DNA of 64,000 nt from Astropecten irregularis (taxonomy: Eukaryota > Echinodermata > Asteroidea > Paxillosida > Astropectinidae), in assembly GCA_963971285.1 (NCBI GenBank), contig OZ020255.1, positions 9,816,931 through 9,880,930 on the forward strand. Reading direction: 5' to 3'. Below the pieces are notes generated by a model. The model worked only from the letters and a program-made list of their open reading frames with translations, was not told the origin of the DNA and did no database searches. Positions 1 through 13,900 of this stretch are shown here, piece by piece (the stretch's first letter is position 1; every line of letters begins with the position of its first letter). A program made the translations under genes and the position numbers.

Positions 1-240
1 AGCACCTAAATTTGCTTAAGTGCCAAAAAACCTTGGTAAATCACATCAGTATGCAAGCCAAGACCCCTTGTGAATATTATACTATTATATTATATTATAG
101 CAAACAATGGCCGAATACAAGTCAAAACGAGTAAACAACACATGAAAATTTGGTTGGTAATCCTGTTTGAAAAGGAAGACTTCACGCTTAAGCAAATTTG
201 TGTGCTTTAAAAAGCAGATCTATGAAATTGGTTTCAGTCC
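1..240 (-). mobile_element. Family A MITE-like element, truncated by window edge
   Basis: Reverse-orientation copy of the element also seen at 31628, 34552 and 51327. It shares TTTCATAGATCTGC-like ends, ACAGGATTACCAACC and GTATGC(C/A)AGCCAAGA blocks. It carries an internal TATTATA-rich stretch (about 77-105). Confidence 0.75.
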
Positions 241-1205
241 TAAACAATAGTTTACATACAGGGCCTATAGGGCCTATCTCTTGAAAGGAAAGAAGAAAAG
301 AAGATGGTTGTTACATCAAACAAATAATGTGTAGAATTAAGAAATGGAATGTTCCAGAATATATATATGAAAACTGTTCAGCATATTTTGTTACTAACCA
401 AGTGGTATAAAACGTGTACGAAGCTATGAACTGTTACTAAAGTGTAAGTGTTATAGTGTTATATTAAGTTCTGTACATTGTATGAACTGTGGGATATAGC
501 CTACATGTAATTGGTGCAGTGATGGATCTTTCAAGCTATAATAATGCATTCATCAGGACTTTCATCTGTTATCAAATCCATTTGCCAGACGTCTCTCCTC
601 CCACCTAATAAACACCACCACCCTACAAACAACAGCCTCCTAATGAGGCTAGCCCACCTGTGCCAACACCCCTCCATCATGTCAATATCAATGTAATGTG
701 GATTTTTGACATTCCTCTCCAACTACCTTAAAATAAACAGGCAGCACGTTCGTTCCTCACATGGTGACGGATAAATATTGCTGCGTTTGCTGCAGGTTTG
801 GACAAGGTGTGTGGGGGTAGAGAGACAGAACTTCTTGTAATTATTCCTGGCTCTCTAGAGCTCTCTCTCGGTCTCCCCAGGGCTTGCCAGTGTAATAATA
901 TGGCAGGCACCTTGTGTTGCAGCGTGGCATCGGCAAGCTGCATGGGTTATCAACATTGATTTCTGGTATGCTTGACTTGCCCACAATGTACATTGCGGTG
1001 AATCACCACCAACATGTAGGCCTACAAATGTCAGGGCCTAGTCAGAAAAGGCTGGAAATACACCGACGCGTAAAAAAAAAAAGCCTTTTGGGCAAATTTG
1101 TGCTAACAATGCTACCAATATCCAGGTACTGGCATGATGCCATGGCAAACTGCACATGAATGCAAAGCTATTGCATGCATCGCAACAACATACATGTCAA
1201 TTATA

Positions 1206-1457
1206 AAGCTGAACAAAACTGCTTAGCACACAAATTTGCAAACTATGAAATTTCTGTCTTAAAAATAATAAAAACAGGATTAACAACCACATTTCCATGT
1301 GTTGTGTATCGCTTGTGATTTATCTTTGGCTGTTGTGCACTGACCATTAATATCAAATTTAACATTCCTAATGGTGGTTTGTTTTATTGAGCACTTGAGA
1401 CATTTTGTGCTAAGCATTTTTTGTGTGCTTAACAGCTTCATGAAATCGGCCAAAGGT
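1206..1457. mobile_element. Divergent family A copy
   Basis: Ends AACTGCTTAGCACACAAATT and TGTGCTTAACAGCTTCATGA, with an internal AACAGGATTAACAACCACAT block, parallel to family A elsewhere. More diverged than the other copies. Confidence 0.55.
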
Positions 1458-4339
1458 ATAAGAGCAATGTCGTACAAGGCAAATTTATAGCAGGAATCTT
1501 TCAAGTAAAACAAGCTCACAAACTGAGAAATTTCACATATTTTCTTGGGGATAGCAAGACACCATCTCAGGTGAGAAAGAAAAATCTGTTGTTGTGCTTC
1601 TGGAAAATTCTCTTGAATGCAGAGCAATTGGTCGTCTCCAAGCTACTTACGAATACCGCCTTAAGTGACAAGGCTCTTAGAGGAGGACAGCATCATCAGA
1701 ATGAATTTAACAGCGTTTATCAAAGAGGGAGAAAAATGCCACAAGGCAGAAACTGACAAGCCCAATCCATCTGATGCATTCTATCATAGATAAGTATTAA
1801 AAACAACAACACAGGTTGGAGCAATGCGTTCAATGCAGCACCCTGAATGTGCAACAAATACCCAGCCAACCAGTTGGCCCGTTAGCAAGAGAAGACCCTC
1901 AGAGGTTTTCATTGGATAGGTATGTCTACAGAGTACGTATGTGCCCTGAAGTGGGCTCAGTGATGGTATTCAGTGAGAGACTCCAAACTTAATGAGGATC
2001 TCACACACCTGCGTTGGTAATACTAGGTAGGCCTATGACCTTGCTGAGACTAAAGAGAGCTTCGTAGCTCTATGCTAAGACCAAGCACCCCAAACCTAAC
2101 TTCACTAAGCTGCTACGGCACGGGAAGCACAACAATCAGAAGAGATTTGCAAGCACACTGACTGACCACGCCCAATTTTCACATGATGCTTAATATTACT
2201 TTTGACTAGCATTTTGTATTGTTTCCTCAGCAATACAATTCAATAGTTTACATGATATTTAGGCTTGCGACTTGATTTACTCAGAAATATGCATTGCACT
2301 AAATATTTACAGGTTTTGTATGTAAATTTAAGTGCTAAGGGAGCTCTATGATGTTGGTCTGTGGTTGGCCAAGAAAGAGAACAGATTGTTTGGGTGTACA
2401 TCCCTGGATGCCCACCCTCAATGGGCCTGTAAAGACATAGTATACACCACAACATCAATTTTCCTTCATAGTGTACGCATAATATGTATTTCCATGAGTT
2501 TAGCAACCTCTTTCATCGAGCTACAAATTCCTCTATTGACCAGGCTAGTCTCAGCTTGCCCCCAGCTTGCCACAGGGACAACAGAGCAACCCCCATGCCC
2601 CCTATTGTCCCATAAACTCTTGGCCTTATTGCCCCCTTACAAAAGCCTCATCACTGATCAGTATCCCATAATCCTTTCAAAGGTAGAGTCCTAGTAGTAG
2701 CATGTGTGTGTGGGTGTGAGCTTGTGTACAAACTAGGCTGAGTATTGCTGGCTGCCTCTCTCTGGGGGTATAATGTTTACAAATCAGATTGCAGGGGGTC
2801 ACAATGACCAAAGTTTTGTTGCCCAAAATGAAGGGATTTGTACAGTATAACGGTTAACAATGGCAGTCTGCATGGGAGAAAGGGTAGTGAGGGTACCAGG
2901 CTAGCCGCTGATGAATGAACTGGGTCTAAATTGAGTGTACAGTATGCACGTAGACTTGAGTACTCTTCACTACACGTACACAGGTTATGATTCATGCCAA
3001 GACATGCAATCCTGAATACTAGACTGGTAGTAGCACACTGACATTTACATTATAATATACATGTATGCTAGTACATTTAATTGATGTACAATTTGTAATT
3101 CATCGAGTAGACTGAGCTGAAACTGCTTCAGACGAATGGACGGTTCTTGATGACGGCATGCCAAAACGCCATGTTCACTATGAAAATGAGGCAATAGTCC
3201 CTTGGATACAGTAGTTTTAGAATAGAACAGGTTCAAACCCTCGGATTTTGGACAGTGCCAAATGAAAAGGCCTTAAGCCCGCACAAATATCTTCAGCCCA
3301 GAAAATTGTGCCGCAAAACAGGTTACCAACCGCAAATCCACATAATGTAATTCTGTCGGTGACTGGTCCTCTGCTGATCAGTTTGAGCGTGCAAATTTGT
3401 TAAGCAGTGTTTCCTGCCGTGCAATTCTGTGGAAACGGACCCAGGAATAAATATGTATGCTATATTGAGCCAACGTCTTTTTTTATACAAGTAGCGGCTG
3501 TTGCGGGGCAGACCTCAAAAGCCGAACGAAATCTCTATTGATCTTTCTCCCGGGTGAATCATGCCTTCCCTTAGAGCTGGCCTCCCGGCGCCCTCCGTCC
3601 AGAGGCACAATGCTCAATTAGGAGTTATTCAATTATGAGAACATCAGCTGTTTCCTGCCCGTTTTATTCCCAGTTTCCTAAGCGTGAGGGCAACTCGTGA
3701 CTTTGAAACAAATGTACATCGTGTACAGTGTACGTGTGGCAGCTGTCTTTTACATGTAACTCCTTCCATTCTCTGTGCATTGCTGGAACAAACTGGACAT
3801 TCAGACTTCCTCTTTGAGACAACCAACAACCAGAGCATTCAGGCCTGAAGTCACATTGATGCCACTTGTTCGTTTAGAGACATATCCCCTTTAAAACAAG
3901 GCTTCGTCCCAGGGTTCAATGTAAACCTTTAACATGCCATGAGATATTAAAATCTAGATTAAGAGTTCCAGGGTACAATGTACATGCCTTTAAGAAACAG
4001 GTGGGATGCCACTTTCGATTCTGCTCCTCTTCCCTGTTAGTGTTAGGTGAGGGAGTTGATATTCATCACGTAGATTTTGCGCTTTACTGCCAAATATTAC
4101 ACAAATAGAGTAAAGTGCAGCTCTAAGTACATTCCACATTCTTCGAATTTGAGTCTATGTGTAATGTGTAGTCAGGAAAGGAAGCCCTGGCATCATATCA
4201 AAGTTATGGGCATTCTGAGCAGTGCAGGCTAGACTCGGACTCAGACCACCATCAACCTCCATTTAAGGTATACTTGATGGCTAATGGTGAATGTAGAAAG
4301 GCAAGGAGCACATATGCCCTGGGGGTTTCGGGTTTTTAA

Positions 4340-4519
4340 AAACAAGAAAAAGTCATCTTCCCGAACAACCTGAAACAGAGGCTGGCAAAGGAAATGGGAG
4401 GACGGATGAACTTGAGAAAGAAGAAATTTAAAACCACCTGCCTCTCAGACGAGCAAAACCTGTTCAGTTTGAGGCGAGCTGTAAAGAAGTTCAAGTCCCT
4501 ATTTTCGAACGTACTTTAG
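4340..4519 (+). other. Possible plus-strand exon (59-codon open frame)
   Basis: Open from just after TAA (4337) to TAG (4517). Reads ...VIFPNNLKQRLAKEMGGRMN, LRKKKFKTTCLSDEQNLFSL, RRAVKKFKSLFSNVL. Codon choice and amphipathic composition look coding-like, but there is no start codon context, no clear splice acceptor and no recognised homologue. It is antisense to STK17. Confidence 0.2.
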
Positions 4520-4817
4520 TCTAGATTCCCACAGTAGCAAATAAACAACTCTGGATTTATTTGCCTCACAGCACATTGAAATGCTTCTCATCATAAAAAT
4601 TCAGATTTGATGGCTGCAAAAAGGTAATGACAGCCAACATTTCGCTGGGACTCGCTGGAGTGCACGTGAGGGGGATTTTAAAATCCTGACTGCCGGCAAA
4701 CAGGTGGTCGTCTGTGAAGCACTGTTGAGGAAGTTAAGATGCAAAGAGGAGGTGACGCAGCAGAAGATAGAGGGATGGGAGACAGGGCGATGGGATGCTA
4801 GTGATTAGTGCTTTTAC

Positions 4818-4959
4818 CTTGAGGTCCAGGTGGACTATATTGTTCTGGTGCAGGTAGTGGACCCCTTCCAGGATCTGGCGTACTAGCCTGACGACGTCCT
4901 GCTCTGTGAAGGCATCCTCCTCGGAGACGCAGTAAGGATGCAGCTCTCCACCCGCAGCA
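4818..4959 (-). CDS. STK17: STK17 exon 3 (kinase hinge to catalytic loop)
   Basis: Residues 109-156: [53 protein letters not shown](H/Y)[13 protein letters not shown] is nearly invariant in STK17 kinases. Acceptor GTTATTCAG, donor CTCAAG|GTAAAA. It is the last exon of the gene visible in the window. Confidence 0.97.
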
Positions 4960-7900
4960 CTGAATAACAAAAGCAGACAACGTAAAAATGTTTTAAAATA
5001 CCAAGATAAAGCACTGACGATCTCTAGAGAAAAAACGATTTGAAGTTCTACAAGAAGTTCTTCTTGTGAAAATTAGCACAAGAGTTCTTACCGGTTCCAG
5101 GCCTTGAATTTGGTGTTGGAATGGGCAAGGCCACTTTTTTATTGCAAGGGGCACTTCCGTTGGAAAATCATAATGTCTATGGAAACATTTGAAGGGGGCA
5201 CGAAGGCCAAGATCCAGGGCAACGAAGGCCATGGCCTCCGTTAAATTCAAGGCGTGCGGTTCTTCTCAGAACTACCGTAAAGTTCCATGTATACGGCGCA
5301 CTTTTTTTCACCTCGGCAAAAATCAAAAGTTGGGGTGCGCCGTATACATGGGTACAGCCCGCTGGCGGTCTCGAGAGTGTGGGTTGTGATCATTGCGCCG
5401 CGCCAAGTTAAAGCATATGATGCACCGGCAGCAACGGTAACCAATTAGCACGATGTCTGACTGAAAATTGAGCGAATGATTCATGAAAAATACCACTTAA
5501 AAAATCTAATATTTCTTGCAATTGGCCAAGGAAAACTGAAGTGCAAAAATCGATAAGGGTTAGGACTAGAGACACCGAAAATAGCGTGCGAAAACACGGT
5601 TGGAGCGCCGTAATGTGCACGCGACGACGGGCGAGTGGACATGTGCATTTAATACATTACAGTAAATGCAATCTCCGGGCCGTGACGGTCCGATCGTTGG
5701 ACTATGGTCGGACGTACATATTTCATTTAAGAATGTCGTGATTGTTCAATAAATTATCAAACCTGTGTCTGCAGTCATTATTTTAATCAACAATAGTCAC
5801 GTTTCCATTGGGAAATATCCTTATCCTCATGGGTAAAAACGTCAAGTTCGCGACAGCGTTTCGCTGCAACGTGAACCGCCATTTTGATTTGTTCTAATGT
5901 AAAGATGACAATTTGTAAAGCGCGCGCAGATCGTCTAGCCAATCACAAAATTCGCTCGCGCTATTGCGGACGTAGGATGAACAATTTGAGGTGCAATTGA
6001 GCCAACTCGTACGCCGCTAAACCCGTACGCCGACCAATATTCTCCGTGCGCAAATTACCAACTCGTACGATCGGGTCGGCGTGCGAGTTGGTCGGCGACT
6101 CGGCGTATGGTTGGTACGAGTTGCCAGCATTCGTCGGCCCGACCACGTGCAAGTATTTCGTGCGAGGAAAATGCCGATAGCTTTGGATCGAGTCGAACGT
6201 TATGATCATGATAGTTGGACACGCAACGCTTGCAACAAATTGTCCACTCACACAAAAAAATACGGAACGGGAATGTACAATTGTCCGTTGAATATGTAGA
6301 CTGCTGAGGAAGTCTACTATGGTGGAGATCGAATACTGTTTGCACGTGTGCACGATAGGATGTAGGCCGCGCCGCACGCTTAACGATAGTAGGCCTACAT
6401 CATGTAGGCTCCGTACGTACTGCTTTCTGCGGCGTGGCGTGGCGCAGCGTTGTGTGACACTGACGCACTTCGGGCAAAACATCCCTGAAAGTTGTGAGTT
6501 GGATTGAGTAATTCATTGTTTTTATTTTTCTCGAATTTGAAATTCTCAATTGAAATACAAATCACAAATGAGCTGAGAAAAAATTAGCGATGCAGTTTTC
6601 TAATTTTTTTGGTCGTTCACGGCCGATTTTTTTTTTTTTCTGCCGGCTGATGTCAAAAGTTGGGGTGCGCCGTATACATGGGTGCGCCGTATACATGGCA
6701 CTTTACGGTACACCTCTTTCAATTAAGAGTATAATGTATCTGCAATTCTTACTTGGACCTCTGGGGAATATAAATTGTACTTGGGGCGAACAATGTTGTG
6801 TAAATACACCCCATGATGTTGACTTGTCTACTCACCCTTATCACTGAGTAGATCGAGTGTTTATTTAATACACAAAATGTTAACATGCACTTTAGCCTTG
6901 CTATGGAGGACTGTGCCCAGCTCCAAATATACAGTACAATCTATCCGCTTCTGTGATTAATGATGTCAAAAATCACTGATATGCGTTTACGGTTGCTTTG
7001 ATTATTTTTTTACCCAACTTCCGACTAATCTGGCCAATCAGAAAGCTAGAGATGTCTGTGTAGACATGTAGTCTGCGTTTTTTCACAAAAGCGTTTGTTT
7101 TTTTCAGCCTCTCGTCCAATTGCAATAAAAAATATTGTTCTAAAAACATCAAGGGGGGTTTAATGCGTTAAAAGTTACATTTCTCAAGAATGTATTGCAC
7201 AGATCTAGAACTTGATCTGCAATCCAACGGTTCCAACCATTGGTTTGTTCCATACAGATAAATAGTTATTCAGGATCCCAGAAAATGTTACCAGGAATTG
7301 ATTCCTTCCTACAACGTAAAAACGTAACGAAGCATCGGGTCTGGAATTTGGTTCCTACATGTAGCTCCGAAGCTGCAAGGAACACTTTTTTTCCTCAGAA
7401 AGGAACTTGGATACAAAGTCAAAGCATTTGCAAAAATATTTTCAGATCTCGAGTAAGAGGGCCAAATCTTAGGTAATAGAGAGTACATTATGATATGTAC
7501 GTTCATACTTCATAGGAGGTGCTGGCTTACAAATTTACAATGTAGTTGTAAATGTAGGCCTACAAGACCCGAATCGAAGCCAGCAGCTCGTCTGAAAGTA
7601 CCATGGAATCATTATCATTGATTGCCAAAAGTCCAGGCCTGAAGATGAACCTACTGCACATGATGATGCAGTGCAGAATCCACATGTGTACACAGTATAC
7701 AGTACTGTAGTTCATGCATGCTAATCTGGCAGGGGTTAAGCCGTACAGGTGTGACTGTGCCACTGCAGGAAATCCTTCATTGTTGACGAGTTCAGAGTTT
7801 CCCTGTACTCAACCTAATGATAACGTGATACTTCACAAACAGTCATTGAAGTGCAAGTCATTACTGAGGATGGATCTTCATCATCTGACTTGACAAAATG

Positions 7901-10900
7901 ACGCAACAAGGATATTTATGGAAGGGAGGGGGCGGGTCCTCAATGCATTTCTCTGACGAGATGTGGAATTGTAAAATAACCATGGTTTCCCTTGTACAAA
8001 TGTTTGATAAACACATCATGGTCATGATGGAGCACCAAAACCAACTTGAAGTCCACAGTACTTCAAGATTTTTAAAAACATGGGGCTACAGAGCCCATAC
8101 ACTGTAACTTTATGCTAGGATTGCTGACTCGAATTGGTCCAAATCCAATTAACATGATGCCACAGGGGCACTGTACTGTGTTTGATTTTGGCTATTAATT
8201 TTCTAGGGGGGAGCGGTTGGGTTGATGATCTCATAAAGTTAGAACTTGTGTAATATGATAAACAATCTAGAAAAATTGTTTAGGTACTGACTTAAGCTCG
8301 TTTGTGTAGCAAGTGCGTGCATTGACCATTGGCTGAACTGTTTGTTTTTGTTGTTTCCGAGAAGGAGACGTTTCATTTTCACAGAGCATTCTTCAACATG
8401 TGGAAAAACATTATCACCTAAGGAGGTCAGCATGCAGACTTATAACCGCATGTGGATCGGAGCATTGTCAAGGGTATCAAGAAATATAATGTAATTCAGT
8501 GAATGTGTACATTCAATATGTCTCCCACAAAGGCATGCATTGACAATGAGCCACCCACTTTCCATACTTGTCAAGTTGGGCCATGGTACTGTGTGCCACA
8601 CATATTAATTGAGTTCAATATCCTGAATACACAATGTACACAACTTTTGTAACAAGTTTTTGATCACTTGAATCGTTTATTGTGTGTGCATGTCGTTGCA
8701 GCTGCCCCAATATCAACCCGTGTGATGGGTTATTGTGGCCTACAGGTGAACCAGGAAATCAGAAACATGAACCCGATGTTGTTTACCGTCAGAACAATGT
8801 TACCTGGAGCAAATTATAACTAAACTCTCTCAACCCCCATCCAAAACCACATTTTTTTACACAAAGTGTGGAGTCAACAAAAAAATGTACAGGTACTGTT
8901 TTCCTTCCTCCATGTTATAACCATCGGGTTAACGGCAGAAATGGTACGATCAATTTTTATTCATCGAACTTGAAGATGTGAGTGGATCGCCATGGGAACA
9001 GGAATGGTACTGAACGGCAACTTTCCTAATTTTTTTTTATGTATTGATTTTGTGTACAACTGGAAACCATCACACTCACAGGTTGAGGGGGGAAAAAAGG
9101 ACATAGATCTAGGGCCTATATTCTAGGTTTCAAAAGAAATCCGCCGGTAAATGGGGTAATTGTAATGGCTTATCAGCACAATCTACAGCCGAAGTTCACT
9201 CATGAAGTCTCGATCAATCGCTTGCCCTGATTTTTTGCTGTCCAACTTGTCCCTCTACTCGAAATAAATGCCGACATTATTGGCTCACGACATCTAAATG
9301 GCAAGGTATCAGCATAGACATACGTGTACATGGAGTGTGCTTGAGATTTTAGCAGAGCATGTATTTCTTCAATGTTGAAATGTGTAACAAGGGCAGCGGT
9401 TAAGGGTCTTACATGCAAGTACAGAACTTCATTTTGGACTAATTTTGGAATGGCACCATGGGGGACTGGTTATGTTTGTTCAGTTTATCTAGGCGACGTC
9501 AGCCCGCGATAAAAAACCCTCAGATTATAGGCCCTATTGTAACATGGAATTGTTATGAACATGAAGGAACAATCCTCCAATCAATTTTTTAAAGGGGGGG
9601 GGGTAAGCAATTTGATATCATAACTTAAAGTAGTATGGACAGGATTTTGTTTTGTTATTACCCAAAAAGTTTGGGGGTGAAGTGACAAAGGATGAAACAG
9701 AATAATTTGATTTGTGCGAGAAACAAAATTTTGCCAGATCAAAACCTTCTGATCATCTGTATTAAACCATAATTTGCAGAGAGCTACATGTATATATATA
9801 TAGGCCCCCTAATAAAAAAAAGAGATCAAAGTATTTCTCACTCTCAGCCAGTTACAAGAAGTTGGGGATAGATTGGGTCTTTTGTTTGTTTCCATTTCTT
9901 AAAATTAAGTCTAATTAAAATCATGACAAAATACACTTCTTGAAAGGACACTTGATATGTTCTGTAAATGGCGTCTGTAATTTTTACACCTTTTACATTA
10001 CGTCAGAAGGTCAAATTAATCAAATAATTGCCTCCTACACAGCAATCTAAATCACAATGCAAGTAATCATCTTAGATTCTCTACTACGTAAGTAAACCGT
10101 GCTGAGAGCCTTCCAAGAACCTGGAGGTGTGTTGCCTACAACCATTAAACCCAATCTGTGCGTGGGTTTCACGGCCCATGCTGTCTATCTTTGTCCAGTG
10201 CCGGGGCACGTACATGTATATGAGTCCATGTGCCGGCCATATTGGCAAATCCCTGCACGAGCACTTCAATCACCCACTGTGCTCACAGGACAATTTCCAA
10301 TTTTCAATTACGCTCCCTGCGTCAGGGGCCTAGGTGTGGGAGTCGGCTCAAGTCTCAAGCCCTTTATTTATTTTCACAATTCTCCCAATTGTGTTTGAAG
10401 GGGGGATCTGTGTTGGCTAAAATGCACGTACGCAAGTGTACCTGTCAACGTGACAGTGTGACGGCAATGTGTATCACCTTTCAGACGTGATTGAGGAACT
10501 CAAACAAAGCAAAGACGCACAAGAAATGTTCTCTTGACTTTTTCCACTTCAATGGAACGAAGAAAGACAAAGAAACTAGGAAATTTCATACACGTACCTG
10601 CGCAATACACATGATTTGATTACAGAACAAAATGCCAAACTGTTCATATAGGCCTACTGTGTAGGCCTACTGTTTCTCAGCTGATTATACATTATTCATA
10701 AAGCACTAGTCTTTTCAGCAACATACATATAAATGTATAAATCAGACCTGTGAAATTGTGCACTACCATCCCATAGGCCTAGCTATAGAGGCATTATATG
10801 CTGTGAGCAGTTCATTAGTTCATGTAGAGGAAGAGGTCCTGGCAAGGGACTGCTTAGCTGGGTGAGGATTGAGGATAGGCCTAGCAGGGTCACTTTGTTT

Positions 10901-13900
10901 CCCAAAGTGTATTTTACGGTTCATTTTTGCGTTTGTCACGATTTTGGCCTTTAGCTTAACCACGGGCCAAGAAAGCAACGGACAAAAAAACTGACACAAA
11001 ATGCACTCTAATGAAAAGCCGGCTTAACTCAGAGGAATAATATTATTTCACCATGGTTCTAGCAAGAGCTCTTGTGGCCAGGCTTGTCCTTGGGCTGAGG
11101 TGAAATTTGAATGTATACAACAAATTCCCACAGGTAAACCCCTGGCATAATCAGCCTACTAATTAGTCGGGGCAGATTAAGCCAGACCATGCCCAGAACT
11201 GCCCTGTAGCTAGCCCATTAGCACCAGAGAGAATCCCAGGCTTTGGGATTAGGGTACCTACATGTATTCAAATGGCCTTCTACATGAACCTGGCCAACCA
11301 CTTTAAAGGTGTTTATTTGTATAGGTTCACACCAGACAACCATGGACACTCTTGACATCAGGTTTTCACTATTTCATTCCCTTGGAAAAGGGTGGGCATT
11401 TACACAAGAAAGGTACTCAGCCTGCGACATTTCCCGACCCACAGCATAATAAGGTCAGTGTGTGGGTGATGGCCAACACAAAAAAGGAAGTACTGTGTAT
11501 AAACTTAGTGTGGGGGAAAGGAAGCCTGAAGTTCCTTTCCATGGGTCATTCACTGATGGAGGAGTTGAAAGTGCAGGGTGAACTTGTCCTTTCCTCCGTG
11601 GAGAATACCAGGGGAACTTAGGCGATCTGCAGATGTGGTTTTTGTGCCACTTTGGTCTGAATGGAAGCATTGTATTGTGGTTGATGTGGTCGGTCTGTAT
11701 CCTAGAAATTTCTTACACGGCCGCAATTGTGTAGACATAAAAAGTTCTCTTGTACTGGTACTAGTACTAGAAGTAAGCCACCTTAGAATAAAATTCTGAA
11801 TTCTGACAAAAAAGGAATTTGCTCTGTGGTAATGTAAGGTATAGGCCTACTGTATTCCATAGTTTTTTACTCAATCCATCCTTTTGAATTATTTGAAAAG
11901 TTTCAAGAAGCCACAACAGGAACAACCGAATGTGGTTTCTTATCCCCAATATAAACACAATCCTATTTGACCATTTTGTTTGGTCTTTCATGGAAATGAT
12001 GTAAGTAGGCTTAGGCGCAGTGCAAAGTTACAATGTATTCTGCCTTGGTACAACCATGGAGGAAGAAATAGACTCCATGGTACAACCAATTTTTACCTCC
12101 ATGGTACAACAGTCGATTATTTCTTGCAAACAGTTATTATTGTGCAAACCTTTCCTGACAAGCCCATCACACAGGGCATATGTAGTGTATACTTACAATT
12201 CTAGTACCAGTATGACTTCGTTGGAAGTTTCAAACACCTCATGGAGTCGGATCATCCGGGGGTGGGCGGTGGACATCTCCAAGATGCGAATCTCCTTCAG
12301 GATGTCCTCGCGGCAGGACCGGCCCATCTTGCGCTTGCGGACAAACTTGGCCGCAAAGTTCTTGCCACTGTCCTGGCACGTGCACTTGCGGACCACGGCA
12401 AATCGACCCCTGGGATTGGAGAAAAGGAAGAGGAATTTTAAGGAAACAATCTTTTTCCTGATTAGGAAAACTGCCTCAAAGTCATGGACCCTTTCGTAGA
12501 TCGCCCAGACATAGTGAGGATGGGAATCTTCACTGTGGAACAGCATGCACTGAAACTTTGTACGGGTTAACAAGATCACACAGACAGGCTATTTGGGTTG
12601 ATTTCACCAAACTCTTCGAAGTTTATAACTTACTATCAATTGTAGGACTTTATGAGGCATTGCAGGCCAACGTAGGGTACGATCGATCGTAGAGCTTCTT
12701 GAAATTGACCCCAGGATTTGTACACAGACCCCAAACTCCCTTGGCCCTGGTTTGGTTTTCCTGTCTTTTGAATTATTTCCACAGATGTCTGAATTTTCAA
12801 AGAGAAAAGCCCCTTAAAAAAAAAAGGAGGCCTTGTCCTTTCATAAATAAACTGCTTGTCTATTAAATCATGCAGTTCATATTTATGATCTTCTTGCTTG
12901 TTTTGTGGATCAAGAAATGATGAAAATGTCTTCAGTAACTTTAAAACCCATATTTCTAAATAATTTTTCTCTGCCTATATACAGTATGCTATGTACAATA
13001 TGCCACAGCTGCATAATCAGTTCTAGGCCACTACAATTTTTTATTTACAATGTTTATAAATTTGACTGAAGTAACACAATGTCTAACATGTCATTTCCAC
13101 ACAGCTTAAAGTCAGAAAATTGGTTTTTATTTAGGGCCTACTTTTTATTGATGTTTAGTTTGCTGAATAATTCAGAATAATGTGTAGGTCTAAACTGAAG
13201 TGATGGCTATTAAATGGGAGACTTTTGGAGAGTCGGTCTTGAGTCAACAGCGCACGCGCACGCAATACAACGCGCGCATGCTCACAATTGCACAAGCATG
13301 GTTTGCGCGTGCGTTGTTGACTCAAGACCGACTCTCCGAAAGTCTCCCATTTACAAAACTTGACAAATCAAAGTCTTGTCAACTTCAAGTAAAGGGAGAC
13401 AAATCTGTAAACTTGTGTACAATACTAGTTATTGTCATTTATAAATGGGGTAAAACTGGCCATATCTTGATTGGTTGGGCTCATTTTGAAATTTGAAATG
13501 ATATTTCAGTCAACGGTTAAATAACAAGTTGGCATTGCTGGAACTGTGTTTGCTTTTGGCAAGCATGACAATACAAAGTATGACACTGTGTTACCTGTCT
13601 ATGGGTGTGGGCCTTTGCCTTATAGTAATAATGCCCTGTGAGAGAATATTGAACAAGCAAGAGCTGACTAAAGTTCAGTTTGCAGTCTGATGCAGCAGCA
13701 GCATGGCTTGGGTGTTGTTGCATTGGGATGGGTATTATCAACACCATGGACACTTGTACTCCATGATCTTTCCATGTGACAATCCCCCACCAAACTCTCC
13801 CAGGAATTCCAACTATGCAGCCGGCTCGCTGCTGTTCTTTGCTTTTGTCACCCAATCCCATTGTTGCTACTTTTCACGCATACCAGTTCCATTTTATCAA

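Larger units (their letters stand above)
1..4817 (-). other. STK17 downstream intron sequence, no confident exon
   Basis: Lies 3' of STK17 exon 3 on the transcribed strand, so presumably intron. Holds two family A MITE-like copies at the left end (listed separately), short TACATG-rich patches, and a plus-strand open frame at 4340-4519. I see no DFG, APE or other kinase block on the minus strand. Confidence 0.6.

Noticed and set aside
2332-2694. 120-codon plus-strand frame
   Set aside because: No homology or splice context; starts in sequence resembling a MITE end (GTGCTAAGGGAGCTCTATG).
5961-6482. 173-codon minus-strand frame inside the 1.4 kb transposon, considered as a transposase
   Set aside because: No DDE/D motifs, no helix-turn-helix pattern and wrong composition; chance frame in CpG-rich DNA.
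12020-12499. 159-codon plus-strand frame
   Set aside because: Antisense shadow of STK17 exon 2.
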